This document shows, piece after piece, positions 1-7,960 of a DNA stretch of 64,000 nt (position 1 is the stretch's first letter; every line of letters begins with the position of its first letter). A program made the translations under genes and the position numbers. This DNA is from an uncultured Bacteroidales bacterium (GTDB taxonomy: Bacteria > Bacteroidota > Bacteroidia > Bacteroidales > Paludibacteraceae). The notes under the pieces are model-generated. The model was given only the letters and a program-made list of their open reading frames with translations, did not search any database and was not told the DNA's origin. The DNA lies in contig ONUF01000001.1 of NCBI GenBank assembly GCA_900321005.1, forward strand, positions 62,001-126,000. Direction: 5' to 3'.

Positions 1-300
1 AAAGGCTTCGTCATTGAAACCATCTATCTGCCTGTGCGCGGAAAGGGCGGAGACGGAATGAATATCCACATCAACTATGGTTTTGGAGAGCAATTCCGTA
101 ATGTGACGACCATCTACGAGAATACCGCGCTGCCGAAGAACCAATGGATAGAGGTGAAGATCGCTCAACCTATCTTAGTGCCTGCCGGCGAAAAGATTCA
201 TATTCGTGTCTTGCCTTGGTACGACTCCAACGGTCGTCCGCAGAAAGGTAAGAAACTCGAACTCGGAGAGTTGAAAATTACCGGAAAGAAACTGTTATAA
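1..300 (+). CDS. 3' end of an unidentified gene (partial)
   Basis: The reading frame is open from the first base and ends with TAA at 298-300, so this is the last 99 residues of a longer protein that begins outside the window. The fragment is rich in beta-type sequence (for example QWIEVKIAQPILVPAGEKIHI) and ends in a lysine-rich strand. That resembles a carbohydrate-binding or other beta-sandwich end domain of a secreted Bacteroidota protein, but no family motif is recognised. A strong hairpin terminator follows directly. Real gene: likely. Function: not assigned. Confidence 0.6.
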   Translation, partial: KGFVIETIYLPVRGKGGDGMNIHINYGFGEQFRNVTTIYENTALPKNQWIEVKIAQPILVPAGEKIHIRVLPWYDSNGRPQKGKKLELGELKITGKKLL

Positions 301-302
301 AA

Positions 303-330
303 AAAGCCGCTCAATCGAGCGGCCTTTTTC
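303..330. terminator. two-way intrinsic terminator
   Basis: A 7-bp stem GCCGCTC/GAGCGGC (306-312 and 317-323) with an AATC loop has an A run before it and a T run after it, so it can end transcription from both sides. It lies between two convergent genes, the partial gene at 1-300 and the exbD-like gene ending at 331. Confidence 0.9.
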
Positions 331-801
331 TTAATAACTTGTTCGCTGTGTAGCAGCGTAACTGATCTTCAGTGCGTATGCGCGACGGAGTTCCTGCTTG
401 ATGTCAGCGATGACACCCATGCGGGTTTCTTTATCGGCCTTGATCGAGACGGTCATCAAACCCTGCTCGCTCTCTTTCATGGACGAACGCTCGTTGACGA
501 TATACTCGCCAATCTCCTTCGTCTCTGCGAAAGCGTCATCGAGTTGGATACGGGTCTCTGCACCATACTGCTTGCGGAACTCTGCCGTAGGCGTACCTAC
601 GTAGATATAGCGCACGAGCGATTTCTTCTCCAGCTTGGTCAGCTCAGTAGCCTGCGGGTTCTTGAACTGCACCTTATAGCTTACCTCCTTCATTGACGTA
701 ACGGACATGAAGAAGAACAGCAGCATGAAGATAATATCCGGAAGTGACGACGTATTCAACGCCGGCATTTCACGCTTCTCATTTCTACGAATCTTTGCCA
801 T
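331..801 (-). CDS. exbD: ExbD/TolR-family biopolymer transport protein
   Basis: Small inner-membrane protein that with ExbB forms the proton channel energising TonB-dependent outer-membrane transport. The 156-residue product has a short basic N-terminus, one membrane segment near residues 15-35 (LPDIIFMLLFFFMSVTSM, with the Asp that ExbD and TolR proteins use for proton transfer) and a periplasmic domain. The frame is open further upstream, but the start at 801 is preferred because it lies 1 bp after the stop of the previous exbD and gives the usual MAKI(R)R start. It is the last gene of the exbB operon and ends at the shared terminator. Bacteroidota often carry two adjacent exbD paralogues. 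Confidence 0.93.
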   Translation of the reverse strand: MAKIRRNEKREMPALNTSSLPDIIFMLLFFFMSVTSMKEVSYKVQFKNPQATELTKLEKKSLVRYIYVGTPTAEFRKQYGAETRIQLDDAFAETKEIGEYIVNERSSMKESEQGLMTVSIKADKETRMGVIADIKQELRRAYALKISYAATQRTSY

Positions 802-802
802 G

Positions 803-1381
803 TTAGTTACCGTAATTTTTAGGTTCAGCCTCCGAGATCTTCTGAGGATAGATCTTTTGGATCTGTTTCTGTTGATCCTCTTCCAATTCGTTATAAGCTT
901 TGTGGAAATACTTCTGCGCGCACTCTTCACGCAATTCATTGTATGCCGCTACGAGTTCATTCTGAACATCCAAATACGCCTGATACTGGGTATCTACGTC
1001 GTTCTGAACAGAGATCACGTGATCCTTCGTGTACTTGAGTACACCGAACGGAGCACCGAAATCCTCTTCGAACAACTTCGGATACCAGTCTGCGTTATTC
1101 TCGTTCTTAATGAATTCCTTAGCGCGTTCGCGAAGTTGCTTCACATCCATCAACTGGCCTTGCACCATCAACTGGTTCGCGGAGTTAATCTTCACTACCA
1201 GCAGGTTGCGCTTGTTAATATCCTTATCCTCTATCTTTTGATCGGGAGGAATAGGCGCAGGCAGACGGCGAGCCAGTCCTTGGTTAACATCCATAGAGGT
1301 GGTCACCAAGAAGAAAATCAGCAACAGGAACGAGATGTCGGCCATAGAGCTGGCGTTGATCTGTGGGATTTTCTTTGCCAT
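803..1381 (-). CDS. exbD: ExbD/TolR-family biopolymer transport protein, longer paralogue
   Basis: A 192-residue ExbD-family protein: basic start MAKKIPQINASSMADISF, one transmembrane segment at about residues 16-32 with the conserved Asp in SMADISFLLLIFF, then a periplasmic domain. The C-terminal third is an extended, charged, probably helical region (EEDQQKQIQKIYPQKISEAEPK) that the second copy lacks, so the two paralogues are not interchangeable. It is placed between the four-helix membrane protein (13 bp upstream) and the second exbD (1 bp downstream), clearly as part of one operon. Confidence 0.93.
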   Translation of the reverse strand: MAKKIPQINASSMADISFLLLIFFLVTTSMDVNQGLARRLPAPIPPDQKIEDKDINKRNLLVVKINSANQLMVQGQLMDVKQLRERAKEFIKNENNADWYPKLFEEDFGAPFGVLKYTKDHVISVQNDVDTQYQAYLDVQNELVAAYNELREECAQKYFHKAYNELEEDQQKQIQKIYPQKISEAEPKNYGN

Positions 1382-1393
1382 GATAAATGTGAT

Positions 1394-1873
1394 TTACTTC
1401 GACAGTTTTTTGGTGTAAATTATACCCCAAATCATCGTACAAATAGTAGCGGTGATCAGGAAATAGCAAGCGTAGATAACGGCATCTGCCAATTGTGCCC
1501 ACGCGCCTTCGTTATCCGTACCTTCGTAACCTACGATATGGATCTTCTCAGGACTACCGAGGAACCAGCAAAGGAGTGCCAGAACTACGAAACCGGCTAC
1601 AACACCCAGCGTGGTGTATGCTTTCTTGCGGTTCGTCTTCCAGTTCTCGCAGAAATCGATCACTACTACTGCTAATGTAATGAGGACTACCAACCCAACC
1701 AGGATGTAGACCCAGATGAGGAATGCATCGGTGAAACGAGGAATATCCAGGAAATCACCGGCAACCTCCAGACTACCGTTAGAGCCACCGAGGAAGAACA
1801 ACGCGATAAACACGATGCCCAGTGCCAGCAGCGACCATAAGGCAATCTTTGGTAACATTTTATAATCTTTCAT
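1394..1873 (-). CDS. conserved membrane protein of the exbB-exbD operon
   Basis: A 159-residue protein with about four hydrophobic segments (residues about 10-30, 52-74, 88-106 and 132-152) and short polar loops. It has no catalytic motif that can be recognised. Proteins of this size and topology are commonly found between exbB and exbD in Bacteroidota, so it probably belongs to or assists the same proton-driven complex. That is inference from position; the biochemical role is unknown. Confidence 0.8.
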   Translation of the reverse strand: MKDYKMLPKIALWSLLALGIVFIALFFLGGSNGSLEVAGDFLDIPRFTDAFLIWVYILVGLVVLITLAVVVIDFCENWKTNRKKAYTTLGVVAGFVVLALLCWFLGSPEKIHIVGYEGTDNEGAWAQLADAVIYACYFLITATICTMIWGIIYTKKLSK

Positions 1874-1923
1874 AATTGCTCAAAATTTAAATTGATTTGT
1901 TGTTTGTTGTTGTTCGTTGGTCT

Positions 1924-1957
1924 CAATTGCCAACTACAATCACCAATTACCAATTAT
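1924..1957. repeat. heptameric repeat array between exbB and the next gene
   Basis: Five units of about 7 bp in a row: CAATTGC, CAACTA (6 bp), CAATCAC, CAATTAC, CAATTAT. The TTA of the last unit (1954-1956) is the reverse complement of the exbB stop codon. The T/G-rich sequence at 1893-1923 also has a rough 7-bp period. The same unit types recur at 25480, 30909, 36197 and 63402. Confidence 0.75.
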
Positions 1958-2772
1958 TTCTTCTTTTGAGCAGCGTCGAACTCAACTACGATGTCAAGCA
2001 AGCTAATCGAGCTGTCCTCCATCTCGTTAACCAGACCCTCGATGAGGCTCAGGATGTAGTTGTAGAACAACTGAAGAACGATAGCAATAATCAAACCGAG
2101 CAACGTGGTCAACAAAGCCACCTTGATACCACCGGCAACAACCGTAGCGGAGATATCACCTACCTGTTGGATCTTATCGAAGGCAGCGATCATACCGATA
2201 ATCGTACCCAAGAATCCCAGAGACGGAGCAATCGAGATGAAGAGCGAAATCCAAGAGAGGTTCTTCTCGAGCAAACCGAGCTGAACACCACCGTAGGAAG
2301 CAACCGTCTTCTCAACTACGTCGATACCCTCGTCGTAGCGGCTCAGACCTTGATAGAAGATCGATGCTACAGGGCCACGCGTGTTACGGCAAACTTCCAA
2401 TGCTTTCTCAATACCACCTTCCTTCAGAGCAGCCTCAATATTAGCGAGCAGCTCTTTGGTGTTAGTCTTGCTAAGCGACAGATAGATAATACGCTCGATA
2501 CAGAGCGCCAAACCAAATACCAAAGTAACGAGGGTCAGAGCCATGAAGCCGGCGCCACCTTCGATAAACTTCGTCTTAAGCGTCTTGTGAAGAGCTACCA
2601 GACCACCGTCCTCTGCCGGAGCCTCTGCTACTTCCTCAGCTACCGGAGCAGCCTCGTCTACTTGTTCAACAGCAGCCTCTTCTACAGCAGCTGCTTCTTC
2701 TTGTGCCATCATAACTGCGCTACCAAAGGTAAGCATTGCCAGCACGGTAAGAGTTGCAAATACTTTTTTCAT
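1954..2772 (-). CDS. exbB: MotA/TolQ/ExbB proton channel family protein
   Basis: Proton-channel subunit that works with the two ExbD-like proteins encoded just downstream to energise TonB (or a related trans-envelope machine). The 272-residue product starts with a cleavable-looking signal sequence (residues 1-23), followed by an acidic, alanine- and glutamate-rich linker (about 24-58, many EE and EA pairs). Three membrane segments follow with the family core near residues 165-240, including the glycine-rich stretch SLGFLGTIIGM. The N-terminal signal plus acidic linker is typical of Bacteroidota ExbB. The gene lies 80 bp downstream of tRNA-Ser with no promoter seen between, so it may be read from the tRNA promoter. 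Confidence 0.95.
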   Translation of the reverse strand: MKKVFATLTVLAMLTFGSAVMMAQEEAAAVEEAAVEQVDEAAPVAEEVAEAPAEDGGLVALHKTLKTKFIEGGAGFMALTLVTLVFGLALCIERIIYLSLSKTNTKELLANIEAALKEGGIEKALEVCRNTRGPVASIFYQGLSRYDEGIDVVEKTVASYGGVQLGLLEKNLSWISLFISIAPSLGFLGTIIGMIAAFDKIQQVGDISATVVAGGIKVALLTTLLGLIIAIVLQLFYNYILSLIEGLVNEMEDSSISLLDIVVEFDAAQKKK

Positions 2773-2852
2773 GAGATAAAATTTTGTTAGTTAGTATTTT
2801 TTGTTTGTTTTGTTTGCGTCCTTAGACGGGGGAATTTCTTCGATTTCCCTTG

Positions 2853-2940
2853 CGGAGAGACGGGGATTCGAACCCCGGAAACCCTTTTGGAGTTTACACG
2901 CTTTCCAGGCGTGCCTCTTCAACCACTCGAGCATCTCTCC
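2853..2940 (-). tRNA. tRNA-Ser (anticodon GGA)
   Basis: Read on the minus strand, an 88-nt tRNA with acceptor stem GGAGAGA/TCTCTCC, discriminator G, anticodon loop CTGGAAA (anticodon GGA), a long class II variable arm as expected for serine, and a T arm with TTCGAAT. CCA is not encoded. A promoter lies about 26 bp upstream, and exbB starts 80 bp downstream on the same strand. Confidence 0.96.
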
Positions 2941-2965
2941 TTGCGCATTACGTCAAATTCGGCTA

Positions 2966-2997
2966 CAAAGGTACTACAAATTATTGATATACGCAAG
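2966..2997 (-). promoter_or_regulatory. Bacteroidota-type promoter of tRNA-Ser (and perhaps exbB)
   Basis: On the minus strand CTTG (2997-2994), 20 nt, then TACCTTTG (2973-2966), matching the -33/-7 pattern of the Bacteroidota sigma factor with a weakened -33 element. Confidence 0.75.
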
Positions 2998-3042
2998 TTT
3001 TTTGGAAAATATTTTTTATTTTCCCATATTTTATGGCGATTA

Positions 3043-3074
3043 TTTGCATATATTAAAAAAATATATTACCTTTG
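3043..3074 (+). promoter_or_regulatory. Bacteroidota-type promoter of udk
   Basis: TTTG (3043-3046), 20 nt, then TACCTTTG (3067-3074), followed 26 bp later by the udk start codon. Confidence 0.85.
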
Positions 3075-3100
3075 CACCCCGATAAAAAACAACAATCTCT

Positions 3101-3721
3101 ATGTTTATCATCGGCATTGCGGGCGGTACCGGCTCGGGAAAAACAACGGTAGTAAAAAAGCTCATCGAGCGTCTCTCTAAAGGCGAAGTGGTAGTTATTC
3201 CTCAAGACTCGTATTATAAGGATAGCAGCGATGTGCCCGTTGAGGAACGCCAGAACATCAACTTCGACCATCCCGATGCCTTCGATTGGGAATTGCTCAG
3301 CAAGCATATCAAGATGCTGAAGGAAGGAAAGCCGATCGAGCAACCTATCTACTCCTATATTACGTGTACGCGCTCGGAAGAAACGATTCATATCGAACCG
3401 CGCGAAGTAATTGTGGTTGAAGGAATCATGGCGCTTCGTGAACCCCGCATGCGTGAGCAGATGGACCTGAAGATCTTCGTAGATGCCGATGCGGACGACC
3501 GCCTGATACGCGTCATGAAACGCGACGTACTCGAGCGCGGACGAACTGCCGAGCAAGTCATCGAACGCTACCAACGCGTACTCAAACCGATGCACGAGCA
3601 GTTTATTGAACCCTGTAAACGCTATGCCGATGTGATCGTGCCGCAGGGTGGACATAACAACGCGGCCATCAATATGCTGGCGAAGTTCGTCAAACAGCAA
3701 CTGCGCGAGAACAAAGATTAA
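3101..3721 (+). CDS. udk: uridine kinase
   Basis: Phosphorylates uridine and cytidine to UMP and CMP in the cytoplasmic pyrimidine salvage pathway. The 206-residue product has the P-loop GGTGSGKTT at residues 8-16, the family motif around DSYYKD (about 37-42), NFDHPDAFDW (about 54-63), the YSYITCTR region (about 84-91) and the GIMAL segment that follows the Walker B strand. Length is standard for the family. It has its own promoter and is followed by a repeat-rich gap before the chromate transporter pair. Confidence 0.97.
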   Translation: MFIIGIAGGTGSGKTTVVKKLIERLSKGEVVVIPQDSYYKDSSDVPVEERQNINFDHPDAFDWELLSKHIKMLKEGKPIEQPIYSYITCTRSEETIHIEPREVIVVEGIMALREPRMREQMDLKIFVDADADDRLIRVMKRDVLERGRTAEQVIERYQRVLKPMHEQFIEPCKRYADVIVPQGGHNNAAINMLAKFVKQQLRENKD

Positions 3722-3723
3722 TA

Positions 3724-3837
3724 TACGATTATTAAGATTTTGTGCATTTTTAGCTGATCGGGGTTATTTGCTGGTTTTATGCTGGTCAAATGCTGTTCAA
3801 GTGCTATGCAAAAAATGTACGATTTTTAAGATTTTGT
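3724..3837. repeat. direct repeat pair flanking four 11-bp tandem units
   Basis: A 20-bp sequence TACGATTATTAAGATTTTGT at 3724-3743 is repeated with one mismatch at 3818-3837. Between the copies lie four imperfect 11-bp units at 3767-3810 (TTTGCTGGTTT, TATGCTGGTCA, AATGCTGTTCA, AGTGCTATGCA). The second 20-bp copy runs into the likely TTG start codon of the chromate transporter gene. Confidence 0.7.
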
Positions 3838-4373
3838 TTTTCCAACTCTTCTGGACATATCTAAAAATTGGCACCTTCACCCTCGGTGGAGGTTATGCTA
3901 TGTTACCCCTTATCCAACGCGAGGTAGTCGATCGTCAAGGATGGATTGACGAAGAAGAATTTCTCAATATGATAGCCCTCGCGCAAGCCGCTCCGGGATT
4001 GATAGCTGTCAACTCCGCTATCTTCATCGGTTGGCGCGTAGGCGGTTGGCGCGGTGTCGCCGGAGCCGTATTAGGCGCCGTTCTTCCGTCCTTTCTCATC
4101 ATTCTCGCTATCGCTACGGTCTTTGCGGAATGGAAAGAACTGCCTGCCGTAGAAGCGGCCTTCAAAGGAATCCGCCCTGCAGTCGTAGCCCTCATCGCAG
4201 CGCCCTTGGTGAAGATGGCGCGGGCAGCAAAGATATCATGGCTCACGCTCCTCATTCCTATTGCTGCGGCTTTGCTCATCTGGCTCGGACATGTGAATCC
4301 CGTGTGGGTCATTCTCGCCACGATCATCATCACGCTCGTCATTGTGGATATTGTAGAAAGGAGGCGGAAATGA
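3834..4373 (+). CDS. chromate transporter family protein, first half of a pair
   Basis: Membrane protein of the CHR family (chromate or other anion transport; the natural substrate in Bacteroidota is not established). About 179 residues, five to six hydrophobic segments, with the family signature FWTYLKIGTFTLGGGYAM at the N-terminus and QAAPGLIAVN in the middle. There is no in-frame ATG near the N-terminus. The TTG at 3834 is chosen because it aligns the product with the start of its neighbour, while a GTG at 3801 is the alternative. Its stop overlaps the next start (ATGA), the usual layout of short two-gene CHR transporters that assemble as a heterodimer. Confidence 0.85.
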   Translation: MFFQLFWTYLKIGTFTLGGGYAMLPLIQREVVDRQGWIDEEEFLNMIALAQAAPGLIAVNSAIFIGWRVGGWRGVAGAVLGAVLPSFLIILAIATVFAEWKELPAVEAAFKGIRPAVVALIAAPLVKMARAAKISWLTLLIPIAAALLIWLGHVNPVWVILATIIITLVIVDIVERRRK

Positions 4374-4933
4374 TTTATTTGCAACTCTTTCTGAGCTTCT
4401 TTAAGATCGGTCTCTTCGGCTTCGGAGGCGGCTTGGCGATTTTGTCCCTCATCGAGATGGAAGTGGAGTCGAACGGATGGATGAGTCAGCAGGAATTCGT
4501 GGACATAGTAGCCGTTAGTCAGGTCACACCCGGTCCTATCGGCATCAACTGTGCAACATACGTCGGTTATACTACTGCCGGTTTCTGGGGCAGTGTGTTG
4601 TCCACCGTTGCTATCGTATTACCGAGTTTGATTATCATGCTCAGTATCTGCAAGGCTTATTTCTGGCTCACGAATCGTTTTCAAGGTAATCCGTATTTTG
4701 AGCAGACACTCCGTATGCTTCGTTTCACCGTCATCGGACTTGTGGCATCGGCGGCATTAATCCTTATCAAACCGACCACTTTCATAGATGCCACTTCGTG
4801 GATCATCTTTGCATTGGTTGCATTCTTTACCGTCCTGCCGAACATTGTAAAAAACAAGGCGACTGATATCCTCAGTCACCCGATTCTTCTAATTATCCTT
4901 TCCGGCATCGCCGGTTACTTCATCTATCGCTAA
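4370..4933 (+). CDS. chromate transporter family protein, second half of a pair
   Basis: A 187-residue CHR-family membrane protein that begins MIYLQLFLSFFKIGLFGFGG and carries the paired motif QVTPGPIGIN (about residues 53-62), corresponding to QAAPGLIAVN of the preceding gene. The start codon overlaps the upstream stop by 4 bp. The stop overlaps the stop of the convergent helicase gene by 3 bp and no hairpin terminator is seen between them. The two genes most likely encode the two inverted halves of one transporter. Confidence 0.9.
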   Translation: MIYLQLFLSFFKIGLFGFGGGLAILSLIEMEVESNGWMSQQEFVDIVAVSQVTPGPIGINCATYVGYTTAGFWGSVLSTVAIVLPSLIIMLSICKAYFWLTNRFQGNPYFEQTLRMLRFTVIGLVASAALILIKPTTFIDATSWIIFALVAFFTVLPNIVKNKATDILSHPILLIILSGIAGYFIYR

Positions 4934-7158
4934 ATTTTATCTAACTTCGCATGCGTGAGAAGTAAGGTTTTTGTGCCTTGCTTGTCGAAGTGAATCTCTA
5001 TCTTGTCGTTTTCAGTCACTTCGTCGCGGTACACGCGAATAACCGTTCCGTCACCAAACACACGATGCGTCACGCGGTCTCCTGCTTTCCATGCCGATGA
5101 AGCAATTGCACTCGTTGCTCCGGATACCGGAGTAACAGGTCTTGTCGGCGCAATAGGTCTTTCCGGCATTTGCATAGGCCTTGCTGTAAAGCGTGGAACC
5201 GCCGGTCGGCTCATCTCGAAGAACCGCCGGTCAATGTCATTGAGGAATCGGCTCGGACTGTTAAATGCCATCTGTCCGTTACGGAAACGCTGACGGGCGA
5301 AGGACAAGTAACAACGATCCATAGCGCGTGTGATAGCCACATACAGCAGCCGGCGTTCTTCTTCTATCTCTTGCGGCTTGACGCAGAACTGCGACGGGAA
5401 GAGATTCTCTTCCAAACCGGCGATAAAGACAACAGGGAACTCCAAACCTTTGGCGGCATGAACCGTCATTAGCGTCACGCGTTCGGTAGTATCCGCCAAG
5501 TTGTCATCTTGGTCCGTCAGCAGACTGACCTCACTCAAGAAATCCGTAATAGGCGTATAATCGATACCTTCGTTTTGACGTTGTTCTACGAATTCCCGAA
5601 TGGCGTTTAGCAACTCCTGTACATTCTGCGCGCGGTCAACGCCTTCCTGCGTGTGGTCCAAAGCTAAGGCAGTCTGAACACCGGTTATGCGCAGCGTTTG
5701 TTCTGCGAACTCATACGCATCCACTTCCTCAGTCAGTGTTCGCAACTGGTCCATGAGTGTGGCAAAACCGCGTAACTTGGTCTTTATGCCCGCACTTACA
5801 TCCAATGCCGTTTCTTCCGGCGCACGCATCACATCGAGGTATGCACAATGATGCTCAATAGCGTTCGCGGCTACTTTCTTCATCGTCGTGTCGCCGATAC
5901 CGCGACCCGGAAAAGCAATGATACGAAGCAGCGCTTCGTTATCGCGCGGATTGACCGCCAAGCGGAAATAACCCAAGGCGTCTTTGATCTCTTTGCGTTG
6001 GTAAAACGAAGTGCCGCCGTAGATGCGGTAAGGGATGCTATGTTTGCGTAACTCGTTCTCGAACGCACGCGACTGTGCATTTGTGCGATACAGAATAGCG
6101 ATATCATCGTATCCGTTGGTGCGGTGCGCAAACTGAATCAGTTTCGTTACGCCTTCTGCTTCTGCACGGTCGTCCATGTAAGCTTGCAACGCCAGCGGAT
6201 TACCTTCTTCCTTCTCCGAATAAACGGTCTTTTCTATCTGGTGTATATTCTTGTGAATCAGCGAGTTGGCGGCATTGACGATATTTTGCGTAGAGCGGTA
6301 GTTGCGCTCTAACTTGAATAACTTCGCCTGCGGATATACCTGCCGGAAATTGAGAATATTGCGAATGTCTGCCCCGCGGAAGGAGTATATACTCTGCGCG
6401 TCATCCCCCACCACGCAGATGTTATTCTGCGGTTCGGCCAATCGTTTGACGAGCACAAACTGGATATAGTTCGTATCCTGGTATTCGTCCACTAACAGAT
6501 AGCGGAACTGTTGCTGATATTTTTCGCGCACCTCCGGACTGACATCCAACAACCGCAACATATTAATCAGCAGGTCATCGAAATCCATCGCGTTAGCGGC
6601 TTTGAGTCGTGCCTGATACAGTTCATAAATAGTGGCCGTCTCATACATCCGCATCTCGCGATCTTCGCGCAATAACTGTTGGTTCATACCATATTGCGCC
6701 GGACTGATGCCGCAGTTCTTAGCCATCGAGATGCGACTCAACACCGCTGCAGGTTTATATACTTTCTCGTCTAATCCGCGTTCCTTGCCAATGGCCTTAA
6801 GCACCGATTTCATGTCGGTGGTATCGTAGATGGTGAAGTCGCGCGTGAAACCCAATAACTCCGCGTGCGGGCGTATGAGGCGCGTGCATATGCTATGGAA
6901 CGTGCCCATGCACAGGTAGCGCGCGTCCGAAGCAGACACCAGTTTCATGATGCGCTCTTTCATCTCCCGCGCCGCCTTGTTGGTGAACGTGAGTGCCATA
7001 ATACTGCTCGCCGGCACGCCTTGTTGCAGCAAGTACGCAATACGGTACGTGAGCACACGGGTCTTGCCTGAACCTGCGCCGGCGACAATCAGTGAAGGAC
7101 CTTCGGTACATGTTACCGCTTCACGTTGCGAAGTATTTAATTGATCCAGAAAATCCAT
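4930..7158 (-). CDS. pcrA: UvrD/PcrA-type ATP-dependent 3'-5' DNA helicase
   Basis: Superfamily 1A helicase for nucleotide-excision and mismatch repair and for clearing proteins from DNA. The 742-residue product has all the motifs: Walker A AGAGSGKT (about 27-34), LTFTNKAAREM (motif Ia), VDEYQDTN (motif II), GDDAQSIYSFRGA (motif III), ERNYRST (motif IV), TVHAAKGLEFPVVF (motif V) and RLLYVAITRA (motif VI). The C-terminal Tudor-like segment (AGDRVTHRVFGDGTV) is the part that in PcrA/UvrD contacts RNA polymerase. The length is normal. The gene is the last of a minus-strand series and lies 9 bp after the NlpC/P60 gene. Confidence 0.96.
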   Translation of the reverse strand: MDFLDQLNTSQREAVTCTEGPSLIVAGAGSGKTRVLTYRIAYLLQQGVPASSIMALTFTNKAAREMKERIMKLVSASDARYLCMGTFHSICTRLIRPHAELLGFTRDFTIYDTTDMKSVLKAIGKERGLDEKVYKPAAVLSRISMAKNCGISPAQYGMNQQLLREDREMRMYETATIYELYQARLKAANAMDFDDLLINMLRLLDVSPEVREKYQQQFRYLLVDEYQDTNYIQFVLVKRLAEPQNNICVVGDDAQSIYSFRGADIRNILNFRQVYPQAKLFKLERNYRSTQNIVNAANSLIHKNIHQIEKTVYSEKEEGNPLALQAYMDDRAEAEGVTKLIQFAHRTNGYDDIAILYRTNAQSRAFENELRKHSIPYRIYGGTSFYQRKEIKDALGYFRLAVNPRDNEALLRIIAFPGRGIGDTTMKKVAANAIEHHCAYLDVMRAPEETALDVSAGIKTKLRGFATLMDQLRTLTEEVDAYEFAEQTLRITGVQTALALDHTQEGVDRAQNVQELLNAIREFVEQRQNEGIDYTPITDFLSEVSLLTDQDDNLADTTERVTLMTVHAAKGLEFPVVFIAGLEENLFPSQFCVKPQEIEEERRLLYVAITRAMDRCYLSFARQRFRNGQMAFNSPSRFLNDIDRRFFEMSRPAVPRFTARPMQMPERPIAPTRPVTPVSGATSAIASSAWKAGDRVTHRVFGDGTVIRVYRDEVTENDKIEIHFDKQGTKTLLLTHAKLDKI

Positions 7159-7167
7159 TGGTAGTTC

Positions 7168-7950
7168 TTATATACGGCGAATAGCCGCTAAATGATGTGT
7201 ATAGGCGCCTTGTTCCGCAGAGAAAATACCGGTCTCATCGAGTCTCTCCACTTTCACTCTCCCCGAACAATGAATCACCCGCTCCGCATCAATAGCAATT
7301 CCCACATGACTGATCTTTCCGTCCTCATGATCGAAGAACACCAAGTCACCCGCCTGAACATTGTCCAATTTGGCAATCTTTTTTCCCTGTGTCACTTGTT
7401 CGGACGCATTGCGCAAAAGCGATTTGCCGAATAGACTCATCACCACTTGCGTGAAACCCGAGCAATCCATGCCCATCGCATTCTTGCCGCCCCAGAGATA
7501 AGGAATATTCAAAAAGAATCGCACCGTCTGTAGCAAGTTCTCCTGGTTCATCTCTCGCGGTGCAGTAAGTACCATCAAGGGGTCAATGCGAAAACCCACA
7601 CCTAATACAACGAAGCGCCCGTCTTTATAATTCGTCAGTCGTGTGCCGGCTGTTAGAGGAATGGTCTGGCCATTATTCTCACTTACCGCATAGGCCATCG
7701 GCATCGCGACTATCGCCGAGTCCTTCAGCGCCGCGCAATAACTCTTTTCTTCTTCCGCATTCATCGGTGCAATCATCTTCGCGTCCACCCAGCCTTCCTG
7801 TCCGTCGGAGAGAAGTTTGATGCGATTCCATCGGGGAATTTGCTCTATAATGGTGCATAACTCACCGAAGAGCATTTGTGTACTCTGTTCTGCGCCCTCG
7901 TGCGCTTCAGTCCGCACGGGTACAACACTATGTAAGGAGATGGCTTTCAT
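7168..7950 (-). CDS. NlpC/P60 family cell-wall hydrolase with SH3-like domains
   Basis: Predicted gamma-D-glutamyl-diamino-acid peptidase that trims peptidoglycan peptides. The N-terminal half holds SH3-like segments (for example NRIKLLSDGQEGWVDAKMI). The C-terminal half is NlpC/P60 with the catalytic Cys in MDCSGF, His in SHVGIA and a third polar residue at IHCSG. No signal peptide is evident, which suggests a cytoplasmic recycling role as in the Bacteroides dipeptidyl-peptidase VI-like enzymes. The start at 7950 (MKAISLH) avoids overlap with the upstream gene; an in-frame start at 7977 would overlap it by 17 bp. Confidence 0.9.
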   Translation of the reverse strand: MKAISLHSVVPVRTEAHEGAEQSTQMLFGELCTIIEQIPRWNRIKLLSDGQEGWVDAKMIAPMNAEEEKSYCAALKDSAIVAMPMAYAVSENNGQTIPLTAGTRLTNYKDGRFVVLGVGFRIDPLMVLTAPREMNQENLLQTVRFFLNIPYLWGGKNAMGMDCSGFTQVVMSLFGKSLLRNASEQVTQGKKIAKLDNVQAGDLVFFDHEDGKISHVGIAIDAERVIHCSGRVKVERLDETGIFSAEQGAYTHHLAAIRRI

Positions 7951-7960
7951 TGCAATGGAG

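Noticed and set aside
707-1675. 322-residue plus-strand open frame across the exbD genes
   Set aside because: Lies antisense to three genes with clear family membership; hydrophobic only because it mirrors their membrane segments.
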